From Acidobacteriota bacterium (lineage in GTDB: Bacteria; Acidobacteriota; Vicinamibacteria; Vicinamibacterales; UBA2999), in contig CANIBQ010000009.1 in assembly GCA_947465645.1 (NCBI GenBank), positions 33,619 through 97,618 on the forward strand: a stretch of 64,000 nt of DNA. Direction: 5' to 3'. The number at the start of each line of letters is the position of its first letter. Position 1 is the stretch's first letter. The notes under the pieces were generated by a model. That model saw only the letters and a program-made list of their open reading frames with translations, did not search any database and was not told where the DNA came from. Shown here piece by piece: positions 1 through 8,751 of the stretch. Both the position numbers and the translations under genes were made by a program.

Positions 1-49
1 GAAGCAACCCGGAACATTCATCTTCAACGCAGGCAAGGGGAAGACACTC

Positions 50-2983
50 ATGCGCACCTGGCTCCCGCTTCGTGTGGCTATTCGGCTGGCGGTGATGCTC
101 CTTGCGCTCCAGTGCGGCTTCGCGGCGCGCGCCGACGCGCAGGCGACCGGCGCGGTCGTGCTCGGCACGGTCCTCGACGCTCAGGGAGCCGTCCTTCCCG
201 GCGTGACCCTGACCATACGCAACGTCGAGAGCGGACTGACGCGCACGTCTGTCACCGACGGCGGTGGCAGTTATCGCCTCGGCGGCCTCCCTCCCGGCCG
301 CTACGATCTATCGGTCGAGCTCCAAGGCTTCGGCAAGCAGGAAATACAGGGACTCACCCTGACCGTCGGCCTCGAGGCGCGGCAGGACGTCAAGATGGGC
401 CTGCAGTCGGTGCAGGAGACGATTACCGTGACCGCGGAGTCGGCGATTGTCGAGACGACCCGGACTGAAGTGTCGGCGGTGATCACGACCCAGCAGATCG
501 AGTCGCTGCCAATCGAAGGACGCCAGCCCGTCTCACTGGCGCTCCTGCTGCCCGGCACGACGACCGACGCGACCCGCCCGCGCCGCGCCAACGCGAACAT
601 CGGCGGCGGCACCGTCAACCAGGCCCAGACGGCCTTCCACGTGGACGGCGGCATGAACTGGTCGAACAACGCCGGCGAACCGCGCGTCGACGTGCCGACC
701 TCCGCGGTACGCGAGTTCAAGGTGAACGTGAGCCAGGCGTCGGCCGAATTCGGCGGCAACACCGGCGGCGTCGTGAACATCATCACCAAGAGCGGGACCA
801 ACCGGTTCAACGGCGAGGTGTTCGAACACTTCCGCGACAAGTCCCTCAACACGATGAACGTGCTCGAGCGGGAGGCCCACGAACGCGACGGCACGCCAAA
901 GCCGAACTACCGGCGGCACCAGCTCGGCGGGGCGCTGGGCGGGCCGATCGTGCGGGATCGCCTCCATTTCTTCGCGTCCTTCGAGAGCACGGATGTGCAG
1001 ACGTTCTATACCGTCTCGACGGGGCAGCCGCGGTTCTATTCCTCCCAGGAAGGCACCTTCGCGAATACGGACACCGCGAAGATCGGCTTCCTGCGGGGCG
1101 ACATGGTGCTCACGCCGAAGCAGAACGTCTTTGCGCGGTACGTCTACATGAGCGAGACGAACCTGTGCGAGACGTGCGGCGGCAACATCGCGACCAACGG
1201 GAGCACCGCGGTCTATTCCCCGCGCGATACGTTCGTCGCCGGGCATACCTGGGTGCTCGGCACGCGGGCGCTGAACGAGATTCGTGTCCAGAGCCCGTGG
1301 GGAGCGAAGTTTCTCTTCTACACGGCGTCCTCCGGCCCGGAAGGCGACGTGGAGTTCTGGACCCGCCGCGCCGAGTTTCCCAACGAGCGGTTCGCCAAGG
1401 ACGTTGCCGGGTACAGCTTCCCCAGCCTGACCTGGGGCGGCGGCAACTCCGGCATCAACACGACCCAGATGAAGGAGTTCCGCGACGACTTCTCGATCAG
1501 CCTTGGCTTCAACCACAATCTGAAGACGGGCGCCGCGTACCTCCACATTCCCTCGCGCGAGGACCAGCCGGGCAACCCGCTTGGCTCGTGGACGTTCGGG
1601 ACCGATCAGTTCTTCGACGGAAGCCCGCAGTCGATCGCGAATCTCCGGAGCCCGATCCAGTTCACCGCCGCCTTCCCGCCGCTGACGCGATTCCTGGAGA
1701 ACCACTGGATCCAAGCCTACGTGCAGGACGACTGGCGCCTGCGGTCGAACCTGACGCTGAACCTCGGGCTGCGCTACGACCGGCAGCACAACTCGTTCAA
1801 CCAGAACATCGATCTGTCGCTGTTCCCGCGCCCGTTGCCGGCCGACACGCAGGGACACTCGATCGACCCGAAGTCGCGCAAGGACAACAACAACTTCGGG
1901 CCGCGCATCGGCATGGCCTGGGACGTCCGGGAGGATGGGCGAATGGTGGTGAGGGCCGCCTACGGCCTCTACTACCAGTACTTCATGCAGACGCCCTTGC
2001 GGGGCGAGCAGACGGCGCTTCGGCAGACGAGCATCAACATCCCGAACCCGTCATACCCCGATCCGTACGGCGGCAGGACGCCGCAATCGTTTGCGTCAAC
2101 GGCGCCGCCCAACGTCAGCGTGATCGACGACAGGCTGGAGAACCCGCAGTCCTACACCGCGAGCGCCGGCGTGTCGCGGGAGCTCCGGCCGAACCTGGCG
2201 CTCCACCTCGACGGCGTCTACACGAAAATGTCGAAGATGAGCATGACCGTTCGGATCAACACGCCCGCGCCGGGCGTGACGCCGCGGCCGGATCCGACCT
2301 GGGGCGTCATCCAGCAGACCCAGTCGCGCGGAGAGCATGACTACAAGGCGTTGTTCGTGCGCGTGGACAAGCGCTTCGCCAACCGGCACCAGTATCTCCT
2401 TTCGTACACGCTGGCGAAGCAGGACAACAACGGCGGCGTGACCGCGGTCACGGATTTCTACGATCCTGATCTCGACTGGGGCCCTGGCAACGCGGACCGG
2501 CGGCATGCGTTCGTCGCCAGCGGCTCGGTGATGCTGCCCTTCGAGATCACCCTCGGCTCGGTGTTCAACCTCCGGTCCTCGGCACCCTTCAACTCCACGG
2601 CGGGGCGCGATCTCAATCGGGATGGGGCCGCCGGAACCGACTATGTCCCTGGCACCACGCGCAACATGGGCAACCGCGACACCGCGCGCATGCTGGAACT
2701 GGTCAACGCCTGGCGCGGACAAAACGGACGGGCACCGATTCCTGCGAGCCAGATCGACACCAACGAGTACCGCCGGCTGGACCTGCGGGCGAGCAAGTCG
2801 CTGGCCCTGGGCAGCGAGCGCAGGCTCGAGCTGATTGCCCAGGTCTTCAACGTGCTCGGGCGCGACAACCTGGGTGGCGTGGGCTCGGGCTGGGTCACCA
2901 ACGCGCTGTCGGATTCCTTTGGCCGCCTGCTTGCCTCGCAGGACAACCGGCAGGCGGAGCTGGCAGTCCGCTTCGTCTTCTAA
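50..2983 (+). CDS. TonB-dependent receptor with carboxypeptidase-regulatory-like N-terminus
   Basis: 977 residues. A signal peptide (residues 1 to about 30, ending near ARADAQ) is followed by a carboxypeptidase-regulatory-like beta-sandwich (about 33-115, GTVLDAQGAVLPGVTLT). Next come a plug region (about 120-250, with the NVSQASAEFGGNTGGVVNII segment typical of Oar-like receptors) and a long beta-barrel ending in an aromatic residue (VRFVF). Family knowledge: outer-membrane importers energised by TonB, or Oar-like adhesin/transport proteins; the substrate cannot be told. The ATG follows the purine-rich AAGGGGAAG at 37-45. The downstream MBL gene begins within 40 bases and may be cotranscribed. 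Two other receptors of this type lie in the window, at 15126 and 55505. Confidence 0.9.
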   Translation: MRTWLPLRVAIRLAVMLLALQCGFAARADAQATGAVVLGTVLDAQGAVLPGVTLTIRNVESGLTRTSVTDGGGSYRLGGLPPGRYDLSVELQGFGKQEIQGLTLTVGLEARQDVKMGLQSVQETITVTAESAIVETTRTEVSAVITTQQIESLPIEGRQPVSLALLLPGTTTDATRPRRANANIGGGTVNQAQTAFHVDGGMNWSNNAGEPRVDVPTSAVREFKVNVSQASAEFGGNTGGVVNIITKSGTNRFNGEVFEHFRDKSLNTMNVLEREAHERDGTPKPNYRRHQLGGALGGPIVRDRLHFFASFESTDVQTFYTVSTGQPRFYSSQEGTFANTDTAKIGFLRGDMVLTPKQNVFARYVYMSETNLCETCGGNIATNGSTAVYSPRDTFVAGHTWVLGTRALNEIRVQSPWGAKFLFYTASSGPEGDVEFWTRRAEFPNERFAKDVAGYSFPSLTWGGGNSGINTTQMKEFRDDFSISLGFNHNLKTGAAYLHIPSREDQPGNPLGSWTFGTDQFFDGSPQSIANLRSPIQFTAAFPPLTRFLENHWIQAYVQDDWRLRSNLTLNLGLRYDRQHNSFNQNIDLSLFPRPLPADTQGHSIDPKSRKDNNNFGPRIGMAWDVREDGRMVVRAAYGLYYQYFMQTPLRGEQTALRQTSINIPNPSYPDPYGGRTPQSFASTAPPNVSVIDDRLENPQSYTASAGVSRELRPNLALHLDGVYTKMSKMSMTVRINTPAPGVTPRPDPTWGVIQQTQSRGEHDYKALFVRVDKRFANRHQYLLSYTLAKQDNNGGVTAVTDFYDPDLDWGPGNADRRHAFVASGSVMLPFEITLGSVFNLRSSAPFNSTAGRDLNRDGAAGTDYVPGTTRNMGNRDTARMLELVNAWRGQNGRAPIPASQIDTNEYRRLDLRASKSLALGSERRLELIAQVFNVLGRDNLGGVGSGWVTNALSDSFGRLLASQDNRQAELAVRFVF

Positions 2984-3018
2984 TGGCACGTAACACCTGG
3001 TCGCGTCGAGGAGGTGTC

Positions 3019-3940
3019 ATGCGCATGATTCGAATCCTTCCGGTAGCGCTCATCCTGATCCTGCCGGCGCCTGCGCTCGCGCAGGGCGCCGGGCCCGCGC
3101 CCGGTGAGACATTGAGCGAGAGCTATCGCGGCAGCCAGCGGGACAACGAGCCCTACCAGAAGATCGCGCCGATCAAGGTCTTCGACAATCTCTTCTACGT
3201 TGGACCGGGATTCGTATCGGTCTGGCTGATCCCGACCACCGACGGGTTGATCCTGGTGGACTCGGCGCAGGAGCCGTTTGTCGATTTCGTGATCGAGAAC
3301 ATCAGGAAGGCCGGCTTCGACCCGAAGAACATCAAATACATCCTCCTGACCCACGGCCACCTGGATCACTTCGGCGGCGCCGGCAAGATCCAGCAACTCT
3401 CGGGCGCCCGCGTCGCCACCCTCGAGGAGGACTGGGCGCTGATGGAAGCCGCCGCCAAGGCGCCGGCCAATGCCAACCGTCCGCTGGGCCTGATGCCGAA
3501 GCTGCGCGACATGGTGATCAAGGAAGGCGACACGGTCACGCTGGGCAAGACGTCGCTGAAGGTCTACAAGCTGCCCGGGCACACCGCGGGCTCCCCGTCA
3601 TTCACGTTCACCGTCTACGACAACGGCAAGCCGCACAAGGCGTTCATCTTCGGCGGCCCAGGACAGCGCGGCGGGGTCGAGGGCGGCACCGAGTTCCTCA
3701 ACAGCCTCGCGCGCATCCAGAAAGAGCTTGGAGATGTCGAAGTGCCGGTGCACGTGCACAGCTGGCTGACGACCTACCCGTATCCCGGTGGGGCCGTCTT
3801 CGAGCGCGCCGCGAGGCTGCCCCAGCGGAAGCCAGGCGACCCGCACCCGCTGGTGGACAACGCGACCTGGCGGCAGTGGCTGAAGACGGCTCACGCGGGA
3901 ACGCTGAAGTACATCGAGGACGCCAAGGCGGGGAGGACTG

Positions 3941-3948
<8 letters not shown>
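3019..3948 (+). CDS. Exported MBL-fold metallo-hydrolase, subclass B3 beta-lactamase-like
   Basis: 309 residues. The signal peptide MRMIRILPVALILILPAPA ends before AQGAG. The zinc-binding motif HGHLDHFGG is at about residue 113 and a second metal His lies in PGHTAGS, the arrangement of B3-type enzymes and many other MBL hydrolases. An upstream in-frame ATG at 2983 overlaps the receptor stop, but the start at 3019 has AGGAGG (3008-3013) at proper distance and a clean signal peptide, so it is preferred. The product is probably periplasmic. Beta-lactamase activity is not established by sequence; a lactonase or other hydrolase is equally possible. The TAG stop lies in the first unit of a heptamer repeat. 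Confidence 0.85.
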
Positions 3949-4001
<53 letters not shown>

Positions 4002-4006
4002 ACGAG

Positions 4007-5026
4007 CTACGGCTGGCGTGACGCGACCCAGGCGCTGATCGCGATCAGGTCTTCTTCCGTCATGTTCTCGACCGACGGCTTCATCAGGACGGCCATCTCG
4101 CCGTTGCGCGCGCCGATCTTGAAATCCCACAACTGCCGCGCGATGTAGCTCGCCTGTCGCCCCGCGATCGGCGGCGCGATCACGGAGCCGCGCAGATCGT
4201 CGCCGTGGCACGAGCCGCATCCCACGGAGAGCTCTTCTCCTTTCGCGAGGCTACCCACCGGCGCGTACGCGACAAACCCCGAACGCGGGCTCCGCAGGAT
4301 GTTGGTGTCGTGGGTGTTCTCGGGCATCTCGACGATGCGGCGGCCGAGCGGCTCGGTGTCGTTGCCTTCCGCTTTCAGGAACAGGCCGTTCACGGTCGCG
4401 GTGAACTTCGGCACGGCCTCAGACTCGACCACCCGGACCCACGGTGTGAACGCGATCGCCCCGAAGTATTCGGCCGCGGCGCGCGCCTCGGCGTCGGTCA
4501 GGTTGCGCGCGATCGCCTGCATCTCGTAGCCGTTGGCCTTGTTGCGATCGCCGCTCCCGCGGCGGCCGCTCTTGAAGTCGGCGATCTGCCGCAGGAAGTA
4601 GTCCACCGGCAGGCCCGCGACCGGGCCGTTCTGCATCAGTCCTTTGCCGTTGGGCAGGTGGCACATCGCGCACGCGCGCAGACCGATTGCCTCCTTGCCG
4701 TGGGCGACGATGGCGGGCATCGGCGGGTGGTCACCAGGGAACCAGTCGGCGGGCGCGTAGCGGGAGTTGATCTGCGCCAGCGTGAACTGACGGTCGCTGC
4801 CGGCCAGCGTTCTCGGCGTGTTCGCCGGGTCGCTCGGCAGCGTCCCGCGATCGCAGTCCTGCGGGTTGGCGCCGGTGCAGCGGGTTGAATAGTCACCCGG
4901 CGCGGCAGGGGCGGTGATGTAGCCGTAGGGCCAGAGCGGGAGCGGGGCGGGTTGGGCGAGGAGGTGAACGCCTGCGGCCGCGAAACAAGCCAGCAGGAGC
5001 AGCCACACACCGCCGGTTACTTTCAT
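4007..5026 (-). CDS. Exported diheme cytochrome c family protein
   Basis: 339 residues with an N-terminal hydrophobic signal (MKVTGGVWLLLLACFAAAGV). Two c-type heme motifs are present: CAMCH near residue 118 and CGSCH near residue 272. These suggest a tandem pair of class I cytochrome domains as in c4-like or alcohol-oxidising electron carriers. The protein would act in the periplasm, passing electrons between an oxidised substrate and a terminal oxidase. An upstream cysteine pair (RCTGANPQDCDRG) may form a disulfide. No catalytic partner is adjacent; the gene stands alone between convergent and tandem neighbours. Family membership is clear; the partner is unknown. Confidence 0.88.
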   Translation of the reverse strand: MKVTGGVWLLLLACFAAAGVHLLAQPAPLPLWPYGYITAPAAPGDYSTRCTGANPQDCDRGTLPSDPANTPRTLAGSDRQFTLAQINSRYAPADWFPGDHPPMPAIVAHGKEAIGLRACAMCHLPNGKGLMQNGPVAGLPVDYFLRQIADFKSGRRGSGDRNKANGYEMQAIARNLTDAEARAAAEYFGAIAFTPWVRVVESEAVPKFTATVNGLFLKAEGNDTEPLGRRIVEMPENTHDTNILRSPRSGFVAYAPVGSLAKGEELSVGCGSCHGDDLRGSVIAPPIAGRQASYIARQLWDFKIGARNGEMAVLMKPSVENMTEEDLIAISAWVASRQP

Positions 5027-5082
5027 GCGCGATCCCTCCAGATCCGAGTGCCGCAGTCTACACCCACTCCGGACCCGCCGGG

Positions 5083-6039
5083 CTAGAAACGAGCGCGATA
5101 GGGAACGTAGTGATGGATCGCGAATCCCGCGTAGCTGCGGTCGCCGCTGAACGCCTCGTGCGCGACCCCGAGTTCGTGCTCCATCTCGTCGTTGGAGCGG
5201 CCGTCGAACGTGATTTTGGGGAGCTCGACCTCGCCGACCCGGGAGGTCTCGACTCCGACGAACACCTTCGCCCTGGTCCGGTTGCCGTAGTCGATCAGGT
5301 CGCGTGCGTGCGCGATGATGCCGTCGATGCCGGCGGCGACGTTGCGGTAGTCCATGATGCCGACGTTATCCACCATGTCGAGGACGTGATAACTCGCCGC
5401 CTTGCGAACCCCGGCGAAGTTCACGTCGCCGATGGCGCCCCCGGTGTGGCGGTCCGGATACTGCCACCAGAACGGAATGTCCACCCCGTACTCGAGGCCG
5501 CCCTCCGCAGTGACCACCCGCTGCACCTGCGCGTTCAGCTCCAGGTATTCCTCGAGCAGCTGCTCGCGCACGACCGGAAGGTCCCATCCGGCCATCAGAT
5601 ACGGCTCGTTGTCGAGATGGATGCCGTCGAAGCGCTGGCCGGCAGGGGCGTCGCGATTGAAGCGGATGATCGTGTCAACCATCCGCATCACGACGTGGTG
5701 GCGTTCGCGGAGCACGTTCCTGGGGTCGCCGTCGAGGGCGTGGATGCTGACGCCGGCGCGATGCGCGTCGCGGAGCAGGTGACGCCACCCGTCCTCGTGC
5801 TCGAGCCTGGTCTCTCCCGGCAGGCGAAGCGCCACCTGGAGCCAGGCGATGTCGATCGCCCGTTCGCGGCAGAACTCGAGAAAACGCTGCCGGGCGGCGG
5901 CGTCCTTCAGCAGCGGGCCCGAATCCCATACCCACAGCGCCCGTGACGACGCGCCGCGCTGTACAACCGCGCCCGTTGCCACGGTGGCGACAGGGAGTGC
6001 GAGTACAAGGCACAGCCACAAACGGAGCGCAGCGGGCAC
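5083..6039 (-). CDS. Secreted protein of unknown function, TIM-barrel-like
   Basis: 318 residues from a GTG at 6039, which places the hydrophobic segment PAALRLWLCLVLALPVATVA at the N-terminus as a signal peptide; a longer reading to 6147 adds an unconvincing polar leader. The mature part has acidic and aromatic strand-end motifs (FDGIHLDNEPYLM, VGIMDYRN, GVETSR) spaced as in glycosidase-like TIM barrels. The catalytic family is not recognised, so activity is left open. It diverges from the amidohydrolase gene with 127 bases between starts, which presumably hold both promoters. Confidence 0.7.
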   Translation of the reverse strand: MPAALRLWLCLVLALPVATVATGAVVQRGASSRALWVWDSGPLLKDAAARQRFLEFCRERAIDIAWLQVALRLPGETRLEHEDGWRHLLRDAHRAGVSIHALDGDPRNVLRERHHVVMRMVDTIIRFNRDAPAGQRFDGIHLDNEPYLMAGWDLPVVREQLLEEYLELNAQVQRVVTAEGGLEYGVDIPFWWQYPDRHTGGAIGDVNFAGVRKAASYHVLDMVDNVGIMDYRNVAAGIDGIIAHARDLIDYGNRTRAKVFVGVETSRVGEVELPKITFDGRSNDEMEHELGVAHEAFSGDRSYAGFAIHHYVPYRARF

Positions 6040-6166
6040 GTCTGATAATACGGCACATCCGCGGAATTCTTCAGTCCCCCGGCGTCCGCGACTGGCCTCC
6101 GGAATCGCTCTGCAAGTAGAATCCAACTCCACACGCGCCACCCCCACAGGTGTCGAGGAGGTTCAG

Positions 6167-7468
6167 ATGCGCCGGATGATGTCGGAAATGTACGGGCGGG
6201 TGTTGGTGGCCAGCCTGCTGTTGCTCGGGCTGCTCCTCGCCGCGGGGCCCACGGCGTCGCTGACCGCTCAAGCACCGGTTCCCGGGCGACTGACGCTCTT
6301 CGAAGGGGCGAGGCTGATCGTTGGTGACGGCCGGCCGCCGATCGAGAACTCCGCCTTTCTCGTGGACGGGACGCGCTTCCACAGGATCGGGATCGCCGGT
6401 CAGGTGCCGGTCCCTGAGGGCACCACTCGCGTGGATCTGCGCGGCAAGACCGTGATGCCGGCGATCATCGACACCCACGTCCACATGCCGACCAACCGCG
6501 AGATGCTGATCGACGCGCTGCAGCGGAAGGCGTACTACGGCGCCGGCGTGGTGACCAGCCTCGGCCAGGACACGGGCGACGTCGCGTTCCAGGTGCGCAA
6601 CGAGGTCATCCCGAATGCCGCGCGGCTCCGCACCGCGGGACGCGGCATCACGATGCCTGAACCGGGACGGACCGAGGCGCCGTACTGGGTCACGTCGCCC
6701 GCCGAAGCGCGGAAAGCGGTGACCGAGCTTGCGGGCCGGCGGGTCGACCTCGTAAAGATCTGGGTGGACGACCGGGACGGGACGCACAAGAAGCTCTCGC
6801 CGGATATCTATGCCGCGGTCATCGACGAGGCGCACACGCGCGGCTTCCGCGTGACGGCGCACCTCTTTACCCTCGAGGATGCGAAGGGCCTCGTGAAGGC
6901 GGGCATCGACATGTTCGCCCACGGCGTCCGCGACAAGGACGTTGACGAGGAGTTCATGGCCATGGTCCGGCAGCGTCCGGCGCTCTTCCTGGTTCCCAAC
7001 CTGCCGGACCGCGGCGTGGCGACCAACCTGAGCTGGCTGAGCGAGAGCGTCCCGGCTGACGAGCTCAAGAAAATCCAGGCGGCGGCGACCGATCGGCCCG
7101 CCGTGCAGCAGACGTTCGGCATCCAGGCGCGCAACCTGGCGAAGCTCAGTGCGGCGGGCATGAAGGTCGCCCTCGGCACCGACGGCAACGTCAGCTGGGC
7201 CCATCACATCGAGATGGAAGACATGGTGCGGGCCGGCATGACGCCGAACCAGGTCATCACCGCCGCGACAGGCAACGCTGCCGACCTGTTGCGCCTGTAT
7301 GACGTCGGCCGGTTCGAGTCCACCAAGAGCGCGGACTTCATCGTGCTCGACGCCAACCCGCTCGACGACATCACCAACACCCGCAAGATCTCGAGCGTCT
7401 ACCTGCGGGGTGTCGAGGTCGATCGCGCGGCGACCCGCGCGCGCATGACCGGCCGCGCGGCTCAGTAG
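6167..7468 (+). CDS. Exported amidohydrolase family protein
   Basis: 433 residues. The start ATG at 6167 has GAGGAGG upstream (6155-6161); the reading frame stays open to 5849 but lacks coding character there. A signal sequence (about 1-35) is followed by the amidohydrolase core: HVH metal pair at 104-106 (IDTHVHMP), lysine in VDLVKIWVDD (the position often carboxylated), metal histidines in VTAHLF and MFAHGVRD, and the GTDGN metal aspartate. This resembles imidazolonepropionase/prolidase-like exported hydrolases. The substrate is unknown; peptides, lactams or xenobiotic amides are possible. It overlaps the converging SGNH-like gene by 7 bases. Confidence 0.88.
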   Translation: MRRMMSEMYGRVLVASLLLLGLLLAAGPTASLTAQAPVPGRLTLFEGARLIVGDGRPPIENSAFLVDGTRFHRIGIAGQVPVPEGTTRVDLRGKTVMPAIIDTHVHMPTNREMLIDALQRKAYYGAGVVTSLGQDTGDVAFQVRNEVIPNAARLRTAGRGITMPEPGRTEAPYWVTSPAEARKAVTELAGRRVDLVKIWVDDRDGTHKKLSPDIYAAVIDEAHTRGFRVTAHLFTLEDAKGLVKAGIDMFAHGVRDKDVDEEFMAMVRQRPALFLVPNLPDRGVATNLSWLSESVPADELKKIQAAATDRPAVQQTFGIQARNLAKLSAAGMKVALGTDGNVSWAHHIEMEDMVRAGMTPNQVITAATGNAADLLRLYDVGRFESTKSADFIVLDANPLDDITNTRKISSVYLRGVEVDRAATRARMTGRAAQ

Positions 7469-8751
7469 CCGCCGGCCGTCAGGATCGACGCGGCGACGAA
7501 ATCGGCGAGCCGGTGGTTGCCCGCGAGCGTGTAATGACAGCAGTTGTCCATGTACACGGGCGCCGGCTCGTTGTCGAAGATAGCGATACCGTTGAAGAAG
7601 TGGCCGCTCCTGGCCAGCGCCGCTTCTGACTCGGCGACCAGTACCGGGTAGCCTTTCTCCACACTCGCCTTGAACGGCGACTCGCTGCTCAGGGCGACGC
7701 CCGCCTCCTCCGCCGAGAATCGCCGCGCGGTGTGGTACTGATTCGGCTGGAGGACGTGGATGTAGGAAATCTTCCGCTCCGCCAGCGTCGCACGCATCAG
7801 CATCGATGCCCGTGCCCAGTTCCGGGCGATCTCCTCGAACAACGCGACGCCCTGCCGATCGGCCACCCTGGTGGTGACATGCACCACTGAGCGGTCCGCC
7901 GCATTCGACGGCAGGTTGCTGAAGCGGCCGAGCTCCCGCGCGTAGCCGTTGGAGGTGATCCGGTAGTACTGCTCCAGCACGAAATTGATCGAGGCGATCC
8001 GGTTCCCCTGGATGGTCGCGGCCAGGCTGTTGAGCCGCTGCTTGTCGCGGTTGATCCGCGCCAGCGACTCGAGCTTCTCGGGCGTCAGCGTCGATCGATC
8101 GACCAGGTTGACCAGCGGGTCGAGATGCTGGGCGCTCGGCATCGAGATCTCCATCCCGCGCTGGTCGTTGAGGCTCGAGAGCGCCACCTCGTTCAAGCCG
8201 TCGATGTTGACGACCGCGTCGAACTGCTGCCCGATCGACAGGAAGTAGGTCAGCACCAGCAGCTGCTGGGGCTGCTTGTAGCCCTCGTGGCTCATGCAGA
8301 GCGGCACGATCTCCTTCTGCCTGAAGAACGCGTGCCTCTCGAGGTTCTCGATCAGCCGGTCCGCGCCCACCTCGCAGAACCACAGCCCCACCGATCCGCC
8401 GAAGATGCCGATGAGGAACTGATCCGCGCGCTGCCTGGCAAACGGATACGCGTGCGGCGACACGAACCCGAAATTATTGGTGACGCGGCGGGCCGGCCGC
8501 TCACCGCGGAGGCTGTCGGGCACGTCGAAAGGCGTCCCCGGCTTGTGCGTCTGGCCGAAGTACGGGTGCAGCCCTTCGCGCGTGAGCGCGCCCTCGGCGG
8601 TCTCTGGAATCAGCTCGTAGGTCTTGCGGTGCAGGTAGAAGAGGGCGCCCGTGTCGACGTAATAGATAATCAGGGAAGTGATCTCGGCGAAGACACAGAA
8701 CGCGACGACGGGAAGCGCAACCAGCGCGGCTCCCCGGTATCTACTCGGCAT
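7462..8751 (-). CDS. Membrane-anchored SGNH/GDSL hydrolase-like protein of the carbamoyltransferase cluster
   Basis: 429 residues. One N-terminal transmembrane helix (about 8-32, VALPVVAFCVFAEITSLII) leads into a periplasmic domain. The blocks resemble an SGNH hydrolase: GIFGGSVG (about 113-120, nucleophile block), NIDGLNEV (about 168-175, Gly/Asn block) and a C-terminal DNCCHYTLAGNHRLAD with the D-x-x-H spacing of the catalytic Asp-His pair. The canonical GDSL is not exact, so activity is inferred. It lies head-to-head with the carbamoyltransferase gene and their 5' ends overlap by 74 bases. The likely role is modifying a surface polymer or lipid-linked product; no substrate is shown. Confidence 0.75.
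   Translation of the reverse strand: MPSRYRGAALVALPVVAFCVFAEITSLIIYYVDTGALFYLHRKTYELIPETAEGALTREGLHPYFGQTHKPGTPFDVPDSLRGERPARRVTNNFGFVSPHAYPFARQRADQFLIGIFGGSVGLWFCEVGADRLIENLERHAFFRQKEIVPLCMSHEGYKQPQQLLVLTYFLSIGQQFDAVVNIDGLNEVALSSLNDQRGMEISMPSAQHLDPLVNLVDRSTLTPEKLESLARINRDKQRLNSLAATIQGNRIASINFVLEQYYRITSNGYARELGRFSNLPSNAADRSVVHVTTRVADRQGVALFEEIARNWARASMLMRATLAERKISYIHVLQPNQYHTARRFSAEEAGVALSSESPFKASVEKGYPVLVAESEAALARSGHFFNGIAIFDNEPAPVYMDNCCHYTLAGNHRLADFVAASILTAGGY

Noticed and set aside
6071..8383. Long minus-strand frame across the amidohydrolase and SGNH-like genes
   Set aside because: It has proline/arginine-rich shadow composition and overlaps two genes with clear motifs and signals.
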